Origin: Niastella yeongjuensis
GTDB taxonomy: Bacteria; Bacteroidota; Bacteroidia; Chitinophagales; Chitinophagaceae
DNA length: 64,000 nt
Assembly: GCF_900110245.1 (NCBI RefSeq)
Contig: NZ_FOCZ01000008.1
Coordinates: forward strand, 248,001-312,000
Direction of reading: 5' to 3'
Below the pieces are notes generated by a model. The model made no database searches and was not told the DNA's origin. It saw only the letters and a list, made by a program, of their open reading frames with translations. A program made the position numbers and the translations under genes. Shown one piece after another: positions 17,493 to 26,152 of the stretch (within the stretch, counting starts at the first letter, position 1; every line of letters starts with the position of its first letter).

Positions 17493-18623
17493 ATGCATAC
17501 AAGAATTGCAGAAATTCAATCGTACCTCCGGCACAATGATCATTCCCTGGCTGTAAGAAGAATACTCGATGCCTCGCTCGACACCGCCGACGGGGCATTG
17601 TTACAGGAAGCCATCCGGGTAAGCCAGTCTTACCGGCAATATAAACAGGGCGAATTACCCGCATCATTTTTTGAATCAGCCCAACAGCTGTTGAATAAGA
17701 TCAATACCGTTACGGAGCGGTTTGCTTATCAATCGACCCGGTTGGTAACGGCGCGGGACATCAGCAAAACATACGGTTCAGGAAACTTTAGCCTGCAACC
17801 CATCAGCATACAGATAAATACCGGTGATGTATTGGGCGTGGTAGGGGAGAACGGGAACGGTAAAACCACCCTGTTGCGTTGTATGGCCGGGCAACTGGCA
17901 TTGGATGGCGGAAACCTCGAATTCCCACTGTTGGAACATCCCGATCATTACGACATAAAACACCACCTGGCGTTTATTCCCCAACGCATTCCCCGGTGGT
18001 ATGGGTTATTGAAAGACAATCTGCATTTTGCGGCCGCTATTTCGGGTATTACCGGCGAGGAGAATAGGATCATGGTCGATTTTATGTTGGAGCGACTGGA
18101 TCTTACGCCCTATGCGCACCTTACCTGGACACAGATCAGCAGTGGTTACCGCACCCGGTTTGAAATAGCCCGCATCTTATTACAAAAACCGCGCTTACTC
18201 ATCCTCGATGAACCGCTGGCCAACCTCGATATCAATGCACAGCAAAGCATTCTTACCGACCTGCGATTCATGGCCAAATCGGTACACAACCCTATGGGTA
18301 TTCTGCTCAGCTCACAGCAGTTGCATGAAGTGGAAAAAATTGCCGATACGGTACTGCTTATAAAAAATGGGTCCTGTTTATTCAGAACAGGTGAGCAGGA
18401 AAAAACAGCCGCTGCTTTTGTGATTGAATTGGAAACTACCGCCAATAGAGAAGCCTTGCTGAACATCCTGAACGGCAACGGTGAGCTGCAATTCAATGGC
18501 GGTTTTTACACCATCACTTCAAAAGAATTACAGGCGCAGCAGATCTTAACAAAGCTGGTAACAGGTAACATTCCCATTACCTATTTCCGCGACATTACCC
18601 ATTCAACCAAACGCTTTATTTAA
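17493..18623 (+). CDS. ABC transporter ATPase with a helical N-terminal extension
   Basis: A 376-residue protein. Residues 1-85 form a predicted helical region not found in ordinary ABC ATPases (RRILDASLDTADGALLQEAI). The nucleotide-binding domain follows with Walker A GENGNGKT (118-125), Q-loop Gln164, signature QISSGYR (215-221) and Walker B LLILDEP (235-241). In the switch region SSQQLHEVEKIAD, Gln replaces the usual His (SSH). A C-terminal regulatory-like part covers 300-376. The start ATG at 17493 is chosen because the upstream frame runs through the palindromic repeat. The gene for a membrane protein begins 11 bases downstream and is probably its permease. Confidence 0.87.
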   Translation: MHTRIAEIQSYLRHNDHSLAVRRILDASLDTADGALLQEAIRVSQSYRQYKQGELPASFFESAQQLLNKINTVTERFAYQSTRLVTARDISKTYGSGNFSLQPISIQINTGDVLGVVGENGNGKTTLLRCMAGQLALDGGNLEFPLLEHPDHYDIKHHLAFIPQRIPRWYGLLKDNLHFAAAISGITGEENRIMVDFMLERLDLTPYAHLTWTQISSGYRTRFEIARILLQKPRLLILDEPLANLDINAQQSILTDLRFMAKSVHNPMGILLSSQQLHEVEKIADTVLLIKNGSCLFRTGEQEKTAAAFVIELETTANREALLNILNGNGELQFNGGFYTITSKELQAQQILTKLVTGNIPITYFRDITHSTKRFI

Positions 18624-18634
18624 TACTATTCCCC

Positions 18635-20149
18635 ATGAACATAAACAGACCCCTGATGCCAGGGTTCCTAAAAAGAGCTGAACAAAAATTATTACTCAAT
18701 AAACCCCTTATCTGGAGCACGCGGGTGCATTTGGTATTATACTATGGGATTTTATATAATTTATTGCTGGCCGGTCTTTGTTTCGTAGCGCCAATAGATC
18801 TTACAGGCTATTCACATGCGCCTTACTGGATAGGTTTTATAGTTATCATTGACATCATCGGATTGACGGTATGGCTCATTTACCTGCTTCGGTTCAATGT
18901 GTTCAAGAAGTATGGGAATATCAAACCGCTTCACGCACTGGTAACATTTCTGATGTATTTTATTAGTGTGGGGATCATCGTTTTATCGGCGTTTGTTTAT
19001 CCGGCCGTTGAATGTATACGGGCCAATGTGGCTTTTGGCGATGAGGAATTGGTACATGACATCAATACCATGAATATCCGGATATGCCAGCTGGAGCATA
19101 AGCGCCTGAATACACCCTGGAAATATGATACGGTGGCTCCAGTAAAAGATATAAAAGTTAAAGCCGACAGCCTCCCACGTGAAGTGGATTATGACACGAT
19201 AGTGGCTCCTGTAGAGCCGGCAGTAATACCTGCACATGGATCTTATAAGCTGGATACGGCTACCTTTCAGGACAGGCTGGTGCACGCAGATAGCGTAGTT
19301 AAATTAAATGACACCATGTACCTCGATTATCAAACGCCCGACCTGCTATTTGTGTCTGCTTATAGGATGGAGGATGGTGATACGAGAGAAAAGCTCTTAT
19401 CTTCATTTGAGATCTATAACCGGTCGATCAGAAATCCACCGGCATCTGGTGAAAATACTGCTATAGCCAAAGAATTGTTGCAATTACAAAACAAATACCT
19501 CAACAAATCAAATTCATACTACCCTGGTTATGGAGAAGAAGTTGAACCCGGAGAAACCACTAATGGATTAATACGGAAGAAATACCATATAGCTGACATC
19601 AGTACCAGTGTATATAACATCGCAAATAAAAAAGACACGTTTTCTGATACGAGCCTGGGGCTGATCATTCGGTCGTTTTACTATTTTACATTAGTGATCT
19701 CTTTATTGGTCTTTATTTTCAGACATACTACCGTGCGTACGTTTTTCCTGTCCCTGCTGACTGGTGTATTGCTGACTATTTTTACGGTGCTTATTGAGTC
19801 ATTGGCCAATGGTGGTTTTGAAATGTTTATTGGTTCAATGATTGGCTACGCGCTCCTGTTTTTTGTGGGCACCATCTTTACGTTCTCGCTTGCTAAAAGA
19901 AGTAAAGTGAATGGCATCCTGATCAATCTGTTCATTTTTATGATACCGGTATTGCCCCTGCTGGTGGTGGATCTGATCTATGAATTAAAGAAAGAGCAAA
20001 ATTATCGACAACATGGGAGCTATTATGGAGCAGAAGTAGAGCAATATTTCGCGTATGCAGAAATTGGCGGGGCGGTATTGTTGCTGGTGCTACTGGCTAC
20101 CTACCTCAATAAGGTGTACCGCCGCTGGTATTCGTTGCCGGAGAATTAA
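18635..20149 (+). CDS. Polytopic membrane protein, likely partner of the ABC ATPase
   Basis: A 504-residue protein of unrecognised family. Predicted membrane segments lie at about 31-53, 63-85, 99-122, 344-363, 370-391, 396-417, 426-447 and 474-491. A hydrophilic block of roughly 220 residues (123-343) lies between segments 3 and 4, giving a 3+5 layout. The N-terminus is basic and cytoplasmic-looking. The gene begins 11 bases after the ABC ATPase gene, so it is the best candidate for the transmembrane subunit. ABC-2 type exporters of this kind with a large outer loop occur in Bacteroidota. Substrate unknown, and no peptide or toxin gene is adjacent. Confidence 0.75.
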   Translation: MNINRPLMPGFLKRAEQKLLLNKPLIWSTRVHLVLYYGILYNLLLAGLCFVAPIDLTGYSHAPYWIGFIVIIDIIGLTVWLIYLLRFNVFKKYGNIKPLHALVTFLMYFISVGIIVLSAFVYPAVECIRANVAFGDEELVHDINTMNIRICQLEHKRLNTPWKYDTVAPVKDIKVKADSLPREVDYDTIVAPVEPAVIPAHGSYKLDTATFQDRLVHADSVVKLNDTMYLDYQTPDLLFVSAYRMEDGDTREKLLSSFEIYNRSIRNPPASGENTAIAKELLQLQNKYLNKSNSYYPGYGEEVEPGETTNGLIRKKYHIADISTSVYNIANKKDTFSDTSLGLIIRSFYYFTLVISLLVFIFRHTTVRTFFLSLLTGVLLTIFTVLIESLANGGFEMFIGSMIGYALLFFVGTIFTFSLAKRSKVNGILINLFIFMIPVLPLLVVDLIYELKKEQNYRQHGSYYGAEVEQYFAYAEIGGAVLLLVLLATYLNKVYRRWYSLPEN

Positions 20150-20256
20150 GCATTATTACACCGTAAAATAACAGTCGTAACCGCCTATTTTGTATATTTC
20201 GCCCGTTTTAACGTTCTATTAATAATATATACGTCGACTGTAATACAAATTGCATA

Positions 20257-21576
20257 ATGAACGAGAATACTATTGAAAGTTTGCGGGAAGCGTTGCGGCA
20301 TTCGCCCAACAACACCCCATTGAGGTTGTTGCTGGCCGATACATTGCTGGGGCTGAACCACCTGGAAGAAGCGGAAGCAGAATACACCCTGATCCTGAAA
20401 TCATCACGTCGCGATACAAAAGCTACCATTGGCTTAGCCAAAGTTTTCTATAAAAAAGGCAATTATTCCGCCTGTAATGTGATTCTGGAAGAATTTATTG
20501 AAAGCGGCCACGATGACATAGAGGCACTGACCTGGTATGCTAAAGGGCTGCTAAAAGAAAACTCCATTGCTCGGGCGGTCGAAACCTATAAAAAAGTATT
20601 GGCCCTCGACCCCAATTTCTTCGATGAAGAACTGGATAGCCAGTTACGGGTGAAGGGCGGCCGCCAGGAACCAGATGCAGAAGAGGAAGAAGAAATGTAC
20701 GACAGCCGTTTTTTACAAAAGCCATCCATCAATTTCAGTGACGTGGGCGGCATGGATGCCGTAAAAAAAGAGATTGAACTGAAGATCATAAAACCATTGA
20801 TGCACCCAGATCTGTATAAAGCCTATGGCAAAAAGATCGGCGGTGGAATTTTATTATACGGCCCGCCCGGATGCGGAAAGACCTTCCTGGCAAAAGCAAC
20901 TGCCGGACAGGTAAATGCCAAATTCATCAGCGTAGGATTGAATGATATCCTTGATATGTGGATCGGCAACAGTGAGAAAAACCTGCATGAGATCTTTGAA
21001 CTGGCCCGGTACAATACCCCCTGTATTTTGTTTATCGATGAAATTGACGCCCTGGGCGCCAGTAGAAGCGATATGAAACAATCAGCAGGCCGCCACCTCA
21101 TCAACCAGTTTTTACAGGAGCTGGATGGCATCGATACCAGCAACGAAGGCGTGCTGATCATTGGCGCTACCAATACACCCTGGAACCTGGACCCCGCGTT
21201 TAGAAGACCCGGCCGTTTCGATCGTATTGTATTTGTACCACCGCCAGATGAAACCACCAGGGGATCTATCTTGCAGTTAAAACTTAAAAATAAACCAATC
21301 GATTCCATCGACTATGTCCAGCTGGCGAAAAAGACCGAACACTATTCCGGCGCCGACATCGATGCCATCATTGACATAGCCATAGAACTCAAACTGGAAT
21401 CTTCCTTTACCGATGGGGTGGTAAAACCAATTGAAACAAAAGACCTCCTGAGTGCCGTTAAAAAACACAAAGCAAGTACCCAGGAATGGTTCATGACCGC
21501 CAAGAATTTTGCCATGTTTGCCAATGATTCCGGTTTGTACGATGATATCCTATCCTATTTAAAAATAAAAAAGTGA
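20257..21576 (+). CDS. TPR-AAA+ ATPase of the Vps4/katanin-like (meiotic clade) type
   Basis: A 439-residue protein. Residues 1-125 form three to four TPR helix pairs (LRLLLADTLLGLNHLEEAEAE, then ALDPN near 116-120), followed by an acidic linker (138-148, DAEEEEEMYD). The AAA domain covers 155-435 with Walker A GPPGCGKT (202-209), pore loop MWIGNSEKN (Trp-hydrophobic-Gly), Walker B FIDEID (Asp261, Glu262), sensor-1 ATN and the arginine-finger pair FRRPGRFDR. The pore loop and SEKN motif resemble Vps4, spastin and katanin more than FtsH or ClpA. The single AAA ring would pull on protein substrates or membrane-associated polymers. A TPR membrane protein gene starts one base after its stop. Confidence 0.88.
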   Translation: MNENTIESLREALRHSPNNTPLRLLLADTLLGLNHLEEAEAEYTLILKSSRRDTKATIGLAKVFYKKGNYSACNVILEEFIESGHDDIEALTWYAKGLLKENSIARAVETYKKVLALDPNFFDEELDSQLRVKGGRQEPDAEEEEEMYDSRFLQKPSINFSDVGGMDAVKKEIELKIIKPLMHPDLYKAYGKKIGGGILLYGPPGCGKTFLAKATAGQVNAKFISVGLNDILDMWIGNSEKNLHEIFELARYNTPCILFIDEIDALGASRSDMKQSAGRHLINQFLQELDGIDTSNEGVLIIGATNTPWNLDPAFRRPGRFDRIVFVPPPDETTRGSILQLKLKNKPIDSIDYVQLAKKTEHYSGADIDAIIDIAIELKLESSFTDGVVKPIETKDLLSAVKKHKASTQEWFMTAKNFAMFANDSGLYDDILSYLKIKK

Positions 21577-21577
21577 C

Positions 21578-22828
21578 ATGACGGAGCATAGTCTTTCGAA
21601 GGTTGGTATCCTGATTCAACAAAGAAAATATGACGCGGCAGAAAAGATCCTGAGACAACTACTGGCACAGGAACCTACCAATATTCAATACCTGGCGTTG
21701 TTGTCAGAGTTGAACCTGGCGCAGGAAAAAGTAGAGGAGTCGGCCAGTATTATTGAAGATGCCATTGGACTTTCACCAGATACGGCGCATTTATACTTTA
21801 TTAAATCGCGCATCGATATACAAAAAGATAAGTATGACGACGGGGAGAAAAGCATTCAACAGGCTATCTCCCTCGATCCCTATACGGCAGATTATTTTGC
21901 CTGGTTCGCCAATATAAAACTGGCCCGCAAGCAATATGAAGAATCGTTGCGACTGGCCAATCAGGCCCTGGAAATTGATCCAGAAGACCTGCTGGCGTTG
22001 AATGTAAGAAGTACCGTATTAATAAAGCTGAATAGAAAAGAAGAATCATTTGCCACTATAGAAGGCGCATTGAGAAATGATCCCAACAACGCCTATACCC
22101 ATGCCAATTACGGCTGGGGATTGCTGGAGAAAGGCGATCATAAAAAGGCGTTGAAACATTTCAAGGAAGCTTTGAAGAACGATCCCGGTTTCGACTATGC
22201 ACAAAGAGGCATGATCGAAGCGCTGAAAGCAACCAATCCGGTATACAGGTTGTTCCTGAAGTATGCATTCTGGATGGGGAATATGGGAGCGAAATACCAA
22301 TGGTTCTTTCTATTGGGATTTTGGTTTGGCAACCAGGCCCTGAACCAGCTGGCTGATAAAAACCCGGCCTTACGGCCAGTGCTTGTCCCGCTGATCATAT
22401 TGCTGGCCATCTTTGCCTTTTCAACCTGGATCATAAAACCCATCAGTAATTTATTCCTCCGTTTCAATGCCTACGGCAAGTTCCTGTTGAACAAACAGGA
22501 GAAAATGAGCGCCAATTTTGTAGCAGTGGCCCTGGTTATTTTACTTACGGGTATAGGTATGTTCTTATACTCAAACCTGGATAAATACATTGTTTTAGGC
22601 GGCTATGGGTTTGCCATGATGGTCCTTTGTGGCATGATGTTCATGCCATCGAAGTATAACGCCATCATGTTGTATACCATTGCTATGGCTGTATTTGGAT
22701 TAGTGGCTATCTGGCTGGCCTTTACAGACAACCCCTCCACTGCCACCGTGTTCGAGGCATTTATGATAGGGCTTATTGTCTTTCAGGTGCTGGTTAACTT
22801 TTTGGTGATCAGAAGAAGTAACAGATAA
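21578..22828 (+). CDS. TPR-repeat integral membrane protein, partner of the AAA ATPase
   Basis: A 416-residue protein. Residues 1-220 are six tandem TPR units (for example YFIKSRIDIQKDKYDDGEKS, then ALEIDPEDLLALN). The C-terminal half holds about six membrane segments (about 232-250, 262-285, 308-330, 336-354, 360-381 and 390-410). It has no signal peptide, so the TPR part is predicted to be cytoplasmic, where it could meet the TPR part of the AAA ATPase encoded one base upstream. The two genes form a tight operon. The likely role is to anchor the ATPase at the inner membrane. No named family is recognised for the membrane part. Confidence 0.83.
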   Translation: MTEHSLSKVGILIQQRKYDAAEKILRQLLAQEPTNIQYLALLSELNLAQEKVEESASIIEDAIGLSPDTAHLYFIKSRIDIQKDKYDDGEKSIQQAISLDPYTADYFAWFANIKLARKQYEESLRLANQALEIDPEDLLALNVRSTVLIKLNRKEESFATIEGALRNDPNNAYTHANYGWGLLEKGDHKKALKHFKEALKNDPGFDYAQRGMIEALKATNPVYRLFLKYAFWMGNMGAKYQWFFLLGFWFGNQALNQLADKNPALRPVLVPLIILLAIFAFSTWIIKPISNLFLRFNAYGKFLLNKQEKMSANFVAVALVILLTGIGMFLYSNLDKYIVLGGYGFAMMVLCGMMFMPSKYNAIMLYTIAMAVFGLVAIWLAFTDNPSTATVFEAFMIGLIVFQVLVNFLVIRRSNR

Positions 22829-22848
22829 AGACCCAATAATTACAGGTT

Positions 22849-23415
22849 ATGAGCAACATTTTACGCCAACATATCGAAGAGTTTGCACCATTGACCGATG
22901 AGGAGTTTGCATTGGTGCTGTCACACTTCACCTCCAAAAAATTCAAAAAACACCAGATCATCATCCGGGAAGGGGAGTATGTGCACAATGATTATTACCT
23001 CATCAGCGGGCTGATGAAAGTATGCCATGTAGATGCGGAAGGCAAAGAGCACATCATTCAGTTCGGGATGGAGCACTGCTGGATCACCGACCCGCAGGCC
23101 TACCACAACCAAACAACCGCCACGTTGCAGGTAGATTGCCTGGAGGACTGCGATACCCTGTTCATTACTTTACAAAACCGCGAAAAGCTTTGTCGCGAGT
23201 TACAGAAAATGGAACACTTCTTCAGAAAGAAAACAACAGATCAATATATTCAAATGCAACGCCGCATATTATGTTTGATCAGTTGCAGCGTTAAAGATCA
23301 GTATGAACACCTGATCACGAATTATCCCAGCCTTTTTCAACGCGTTCCTAAATCATTGATCGCCTCGTTTCTGGGAGTGTCCCGCGAAACCCTAAGCCGC
23401 CTCGCCAGCGCGTGA
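22849..23415 (+). CDS. Crp/Fnr family transcriptional regulator
   Basis: A 188-residue regulator. A cyclic-nucleotide-binding-type beta barrel (about 20-115, with IIIREGEYVHNDYYLISGLMK) is joined by the long helix QKMEHFFRKKTTDQYIQMQ to a short C-terminal winged helix (VPKSLIASFLGVSRETLSRLAS). The barrel lacks the RTA-type cAMP motif, so the ligand is unknown. Such short Bacteroidota members often control the adjacent gene. The aldo/keto reductase begins 88 bases downstream on the same strand, with room for a promoter. It lies 20 bases after the TPR membrane protein gene. Confidence 0.9.
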   Translation: MSNILRQHIEEFAPLTDEEFALVLSHFTSKKFKKHQIIIREGEYVHNDYYLISGLMKVCHVDAEGKEHIIQFGMEHCWITDPQAYHNQTTATLQVDCLEDCDTLFITLQNREKLCRELQKMEHFFRKKTTDQYIQMQRRILCLISCSVKDQYEHLITNYPSLFQRVPKSLIASFLGVSRETLSRLASA

Positions 23416-23502
23416 TAATTGTCACACCATATTAGTGATAAATGTCCTTTACTCCCGGCAGTCCTGTATTGAATTTTGTGATAGTAATTAAAAGCACAAA
23501 AC

Positions 23503-24501
23503 ATGGAATACAGAAATTTAGGCCGGTCGGGATTAAAAGTACCCGTATTAAGTTTGGGAACAGCAACATTTGGTGGTACCAATGAATTCTTTAAAGCCTG
23601 GGGCGAAACAGATATCCGGGAAGCAACGCGCCTGGCGGACCTCAGCATTGAACGGGGTATGAATTTTTTTGATACCGCCAATGTTTACTCGCAGGGAGCT
23701 TCCGAAGAAATTTTAGGCGCGGCAATAAAGGGCCGCCGCAATAACGTGATCCTCGCTACCAAGGGACACTTCAATATGGGCGAAGGACCCAACGATAGAA
23801 GTTCATCCCGTTACCATCTGATAAAAGCAGCAGAAGACAGCCTCAAACGGTTGGGTACCGATTACATAGATGTATATTTTTTACATGCTTTTGATAAGGA
23901 AACGCCAATTGAAGAAACACTGCGCACTTTAGACCACCTCGTTACCAGTGGAAAAGTAAGATACATTGGTGCCTCCAACTTTACTGCCTGGCAACTGATG
24001 AAATCATTGTCGGTAGCCGAACGCCATAACCTGGAGAAATACGTGATCTACCAGGGTTATTATTCCCTCATTGGGCGCGATTATGAACAGGAATTGATGC
24101 CTTTGTTACAAGACCAGGGATTGGGGCTGATGGTTTGGAGCCCGCTGGGCTGGGGACGTTTAACCGGAAAGATCAGACGGAACAATCCGTTGCCGGAAGG
24201 ACGTGTTAAAGCCGGTGGCCTGGCCGGAGCGCCGCCTGTGGCAGAGGAACACCTGTATAATGTGATCGATGTATTGGACAAGATAGCTGGAGAAACAGGC
24301 AAATCGGTGTCGCAGGTGGCCATCAACTGGCTGCTGAATAAACCCACCGTTTCAAATATTGTAATTGGCGCCCGCAATGAAACCCAATTGTTGGAAAACC
24401 TGAATGCAATCGGCTGGAGCCTGTCTCCGGAACATGTATTGCAATTGGATGCGGTGAGTGAGCAAACGCCCATTTACCCACACTGGGTAGGCAATCGCTA
24501 A
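23503..24501 (+). CDS. Aldo/keto reductase (YajO/Tas-like)
   Basis: A 332-residue NADPH-dependent carbonyl reductase. It starts MEYRNLGRSGLKVPVLSLGT. The catalytic tetrad is visible as Asp and Tyr in FFDTANVYSQGASEE, Lys in LATKGHF and His in YFLHAFD. The C-terminus has NIVIGARNETQLLENL for the cofactor phosphate. The fold is a TIM barrel and the substrates are small aldehydes or ketones. Likely controlled by the Crp/Fnr gene directly upstream. Its stop codon overlaps the stop of the convergent DUF2252 gene by three bases. Confidence 0.93.
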   Translation: MEYRNLGRSGLKVPVLSLGTATFGGTNEFFKAWGETDIREATRLADLSIERGMNFFDTANVYSQGASEEILGAAIKGRRNNVILATKGHFNMGEGPNDRSSSRYHLIKAAEDSLKRLGTDYIDVYFLHAFDKETPIEETLRTLDHLVTSGKVRYIGASNFTAWQLMKSLSVAERHNLEKYVIYQGYYSLIGRDYEQELMPLLQDQGLGLMVWSPLGWGRLTGKIRRNNPLPEGRVKAGGLAGAPPVAEEHLYNVIDVLDKIAGETGKSVSQVAINWLLNKPTVSNIVIGARNETQLLENLNAIGWSLSPEHVLQLDAVSEQTPIYPHWVGNR

Positions 24502-25706
24502 CCAATTTTTCCAAAAAAGCCGGCAGTATAAGCCGCCAGGTATTGGTTGTAATCGGCCTTAACCTGGTTGGCATATTGCCTGCCATATTCAAGAATAACG
24601 GGTATCCAGGCCTCGTCGCGGGCAAAAGCCATCAGCTCATCAGCAATGGCCGAACCCTGCCGGCCCGAACTTCTTAACTGGGCAGAAGCAGTGAGCAGGG
24701 CCATATTTTCCAGCACCTCCTTCATATCATCGAACCTGTTTTCCAAGGTCGCAAAGTTTATTTTATCAGCCGTTGGCTGCATTTCTTTTATAACATACGA
24801 TTCGTTATTGAAAAGCACCGGTCGTAACAGGGCGGGTGAAATATTCTGCATCCGTTCCTGCACTGCTACCACCCGGGCAGCCTCCGATTGCCAGGCAGGC
24901 TGCTGGTTTTTGAAATGCACATACATACACGAGGGCAGGGATAGTTTCATATCCAGCAACAGGTATTTCCGTTCGCCATGTAAACGCTCCAGTAAAAAAA
25001 GATAACGTTTTACACCCAGGCTGCCAGTTCCGGCTATTCGAAAACCAGCATCAATTACCTGAAAGCGGTGGTGGTGCACATTCACCATCCAGCCATCAAC
25101 AAACTCCGACAATCTTTTGGTAAGCGCCTCATCATCGATGGGGAACAGGCGCTTACGATCTACCAGCAGGCCGATATCCCCGTTCTTTCGGATGGTGCGT
25201 TCTTTTACCAGGTCTTTTTGTTTGCGTTCCCCCACTTTTAAAAGAAAAGATTGTACAATGCCTTTGGCGGTTTGTGGTTCAATGTACCGCGACCGGCCCC
25301 TGCTTAATACCAGGGCATAGGACTTCAGAAAAAGCAGGGCCATGTTTTTGGCTTCGGGAGCTCCTACACCCATCGTGTTCAGGCCAACAAAAATACTGGT
25401 CGTCATACGGGCCAGCTCCCAGGCAGCAGGCGCCAGGGCTGCTTCGTCAAAATCGTTCAGATCGAAGTACACCAGCCGGTTATCACCTTTATAACTGCCA
25501 AAGTTCTCCAGGTGGAGGTCGCCGCATACCCAGGTAAGGGGCCCGGCTGGCAAAGTATTGGCACTGGCCAGGTCCTCGTAAAACAGGTGGGCGGTACCCC
25601 TGAAAAAGTAAAAGGGGTCCTTTGCCATGGCCTGGTATTTCAGACCTGTATAAAAAGGCAGGCGGTTACTGTTAAAGTCTTGTATACGTTCGGCTACCGA
25701 TGACAA
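24498..25706 (-). CDS. DUF2252 family protein (kinase-like fold)
   Basis: A 402-residue soluble protein. DUF2252 members share the core of aminoglycoside-phosphotransferase-like kinases. CGDLHLENFGSY (Asp63, His65, Asn68) matches the catalytic loop, and YFDLNDFDEA (Asp82-Asp87) the metal-binding segment, and both are intact. No substrate is established for the family. The start must be TTG at 25706: the frame meets TAA shortly upstream, no ATG lies between, and the first in-frame Met (residue 27) is inside the conserved N-terminus. Monocistronic, convergent with the aldo/keto reductase. Confidence 0.88.
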   Translation of the reverse strand: MSSVAERIQDFNSNRLPFYTGLKYQAMAKDPFYFFRGTAHLFYEDLASANTLPAGPLTWVCGDLHLENFGSYKGDNRLVYFDLNDFDEAALAPAAWELARMTTSIFVGLNTMGVGAPEAKNMALLFLKSYALVLSRGRSRYIEPQTAKGIVQSFLLKVGERKQKDLVKERTIRKNGDIGLLVDRKRLFPIDDEALTKRLSEFVDGWMVNVHHHRFQVIDAGFRIAGTGSLGVKRYLFLLERLHGERKYLLLDMKLSLPSCMYVHFKNQQPAWQSEAARVVAVQERMQNISPALLRPVLFNNESYVIKEMQPTADKINFATLENRFDDMKEVLENMALLTASAQLRSSGRQGSAIADELMAFARDEAWIPVILEYGRQYANQVKADYNQYLAAYTAGFFGKIG

Positions 25707-25807
25707 GGTTATTTTTTTAATAGGAAGTTAATGCAATTTTTGGTTGGTCAATTGGATTTATTTTTGATGCATATCATTTGGTCCTTTCACTTTAAAAATT
25801 AATCATC

Positions 25808-26062
25808 ATGAAAAAACTCGTTTTTGTTGTTTGCTTCTTACTCGCCTGCGTAGGAATGAACTTTGCCCAAACAGCTCCTGCAAAAAAAGAAGGCGCTAAA
25901 AAAGAACAGACCGCTAAAAAAGAGGCTGCCCCTACAAAAAAGGATGGCTCGCCCGACATGCGTTATAAGGCAAATAAGAATGCTGCCGCTGATACTACCA
26001 AACATCTGAAAAAAGATGGTACGGCCGACAAGCGGTATAAAGAGAATAAAAAGAAACCATAA
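25808..26062 (+). CDS. Small exported lysine-rich protein with an internal repeat
   Basis: An 84-residue preprotein with a clean signal peptide (1-20, MNFAQ). The mature 64 residues are extremely basic. A KKEGAKKEQTAKKEA low-complexity stretch is followed by two copies of a 15-residue unit, KKDGSPDMRYKANKN and KKDGTADKRYKENKK, sharing KKDG..D.RYK.NK. It is probably intrinsically disordered and periplasmic or surface-bound, perhaps binding acidic polymers. Small proteins with this 'DGxxDxRYKxNK' unit are common in Bacteroidota, but no function is known to me. It has its own terminator. Confidence 0.85.
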   Translation: MKKLVFVVCFLLACVGMNFAQTAPAKKEGAKKEQTAKKEAAPTKKDGSPDMRYKANKNAAADTTKHLKKDGTADKRYKENKKKP

Positions 26063-26083
26063 GGCGTAAAGCCGGTACACAAA

Positions 26084-26117
26084 GGTCATTCCGATAGTAT
26101 CGGGATGACTTTTTTAT
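26084..26117 (+). terminator. Intrinsic terminator after the lysine-rich protein gene
   Basis: GTCATTCCGATA pairs with TATCGGGATGAC (one G-T pair) around a tiny loop, followed by six T residues. The CCGATA..TATCGG word is shared with hairpins near 15650 and 61312. Confidence 0.85.
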
Positions 26118-26152
26118 TTTGCTAAACACTTACCTTCATTCAAACGATAACA

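Noticed and set aside
20823-21308. 161-codon open frame antisense to the AAA ATPase gene
   Set aside because: The plus-strand frame has clear AAA motifs. The antisense frame has serine/proline-rich random-looking protein and is a by-product of codon bias.
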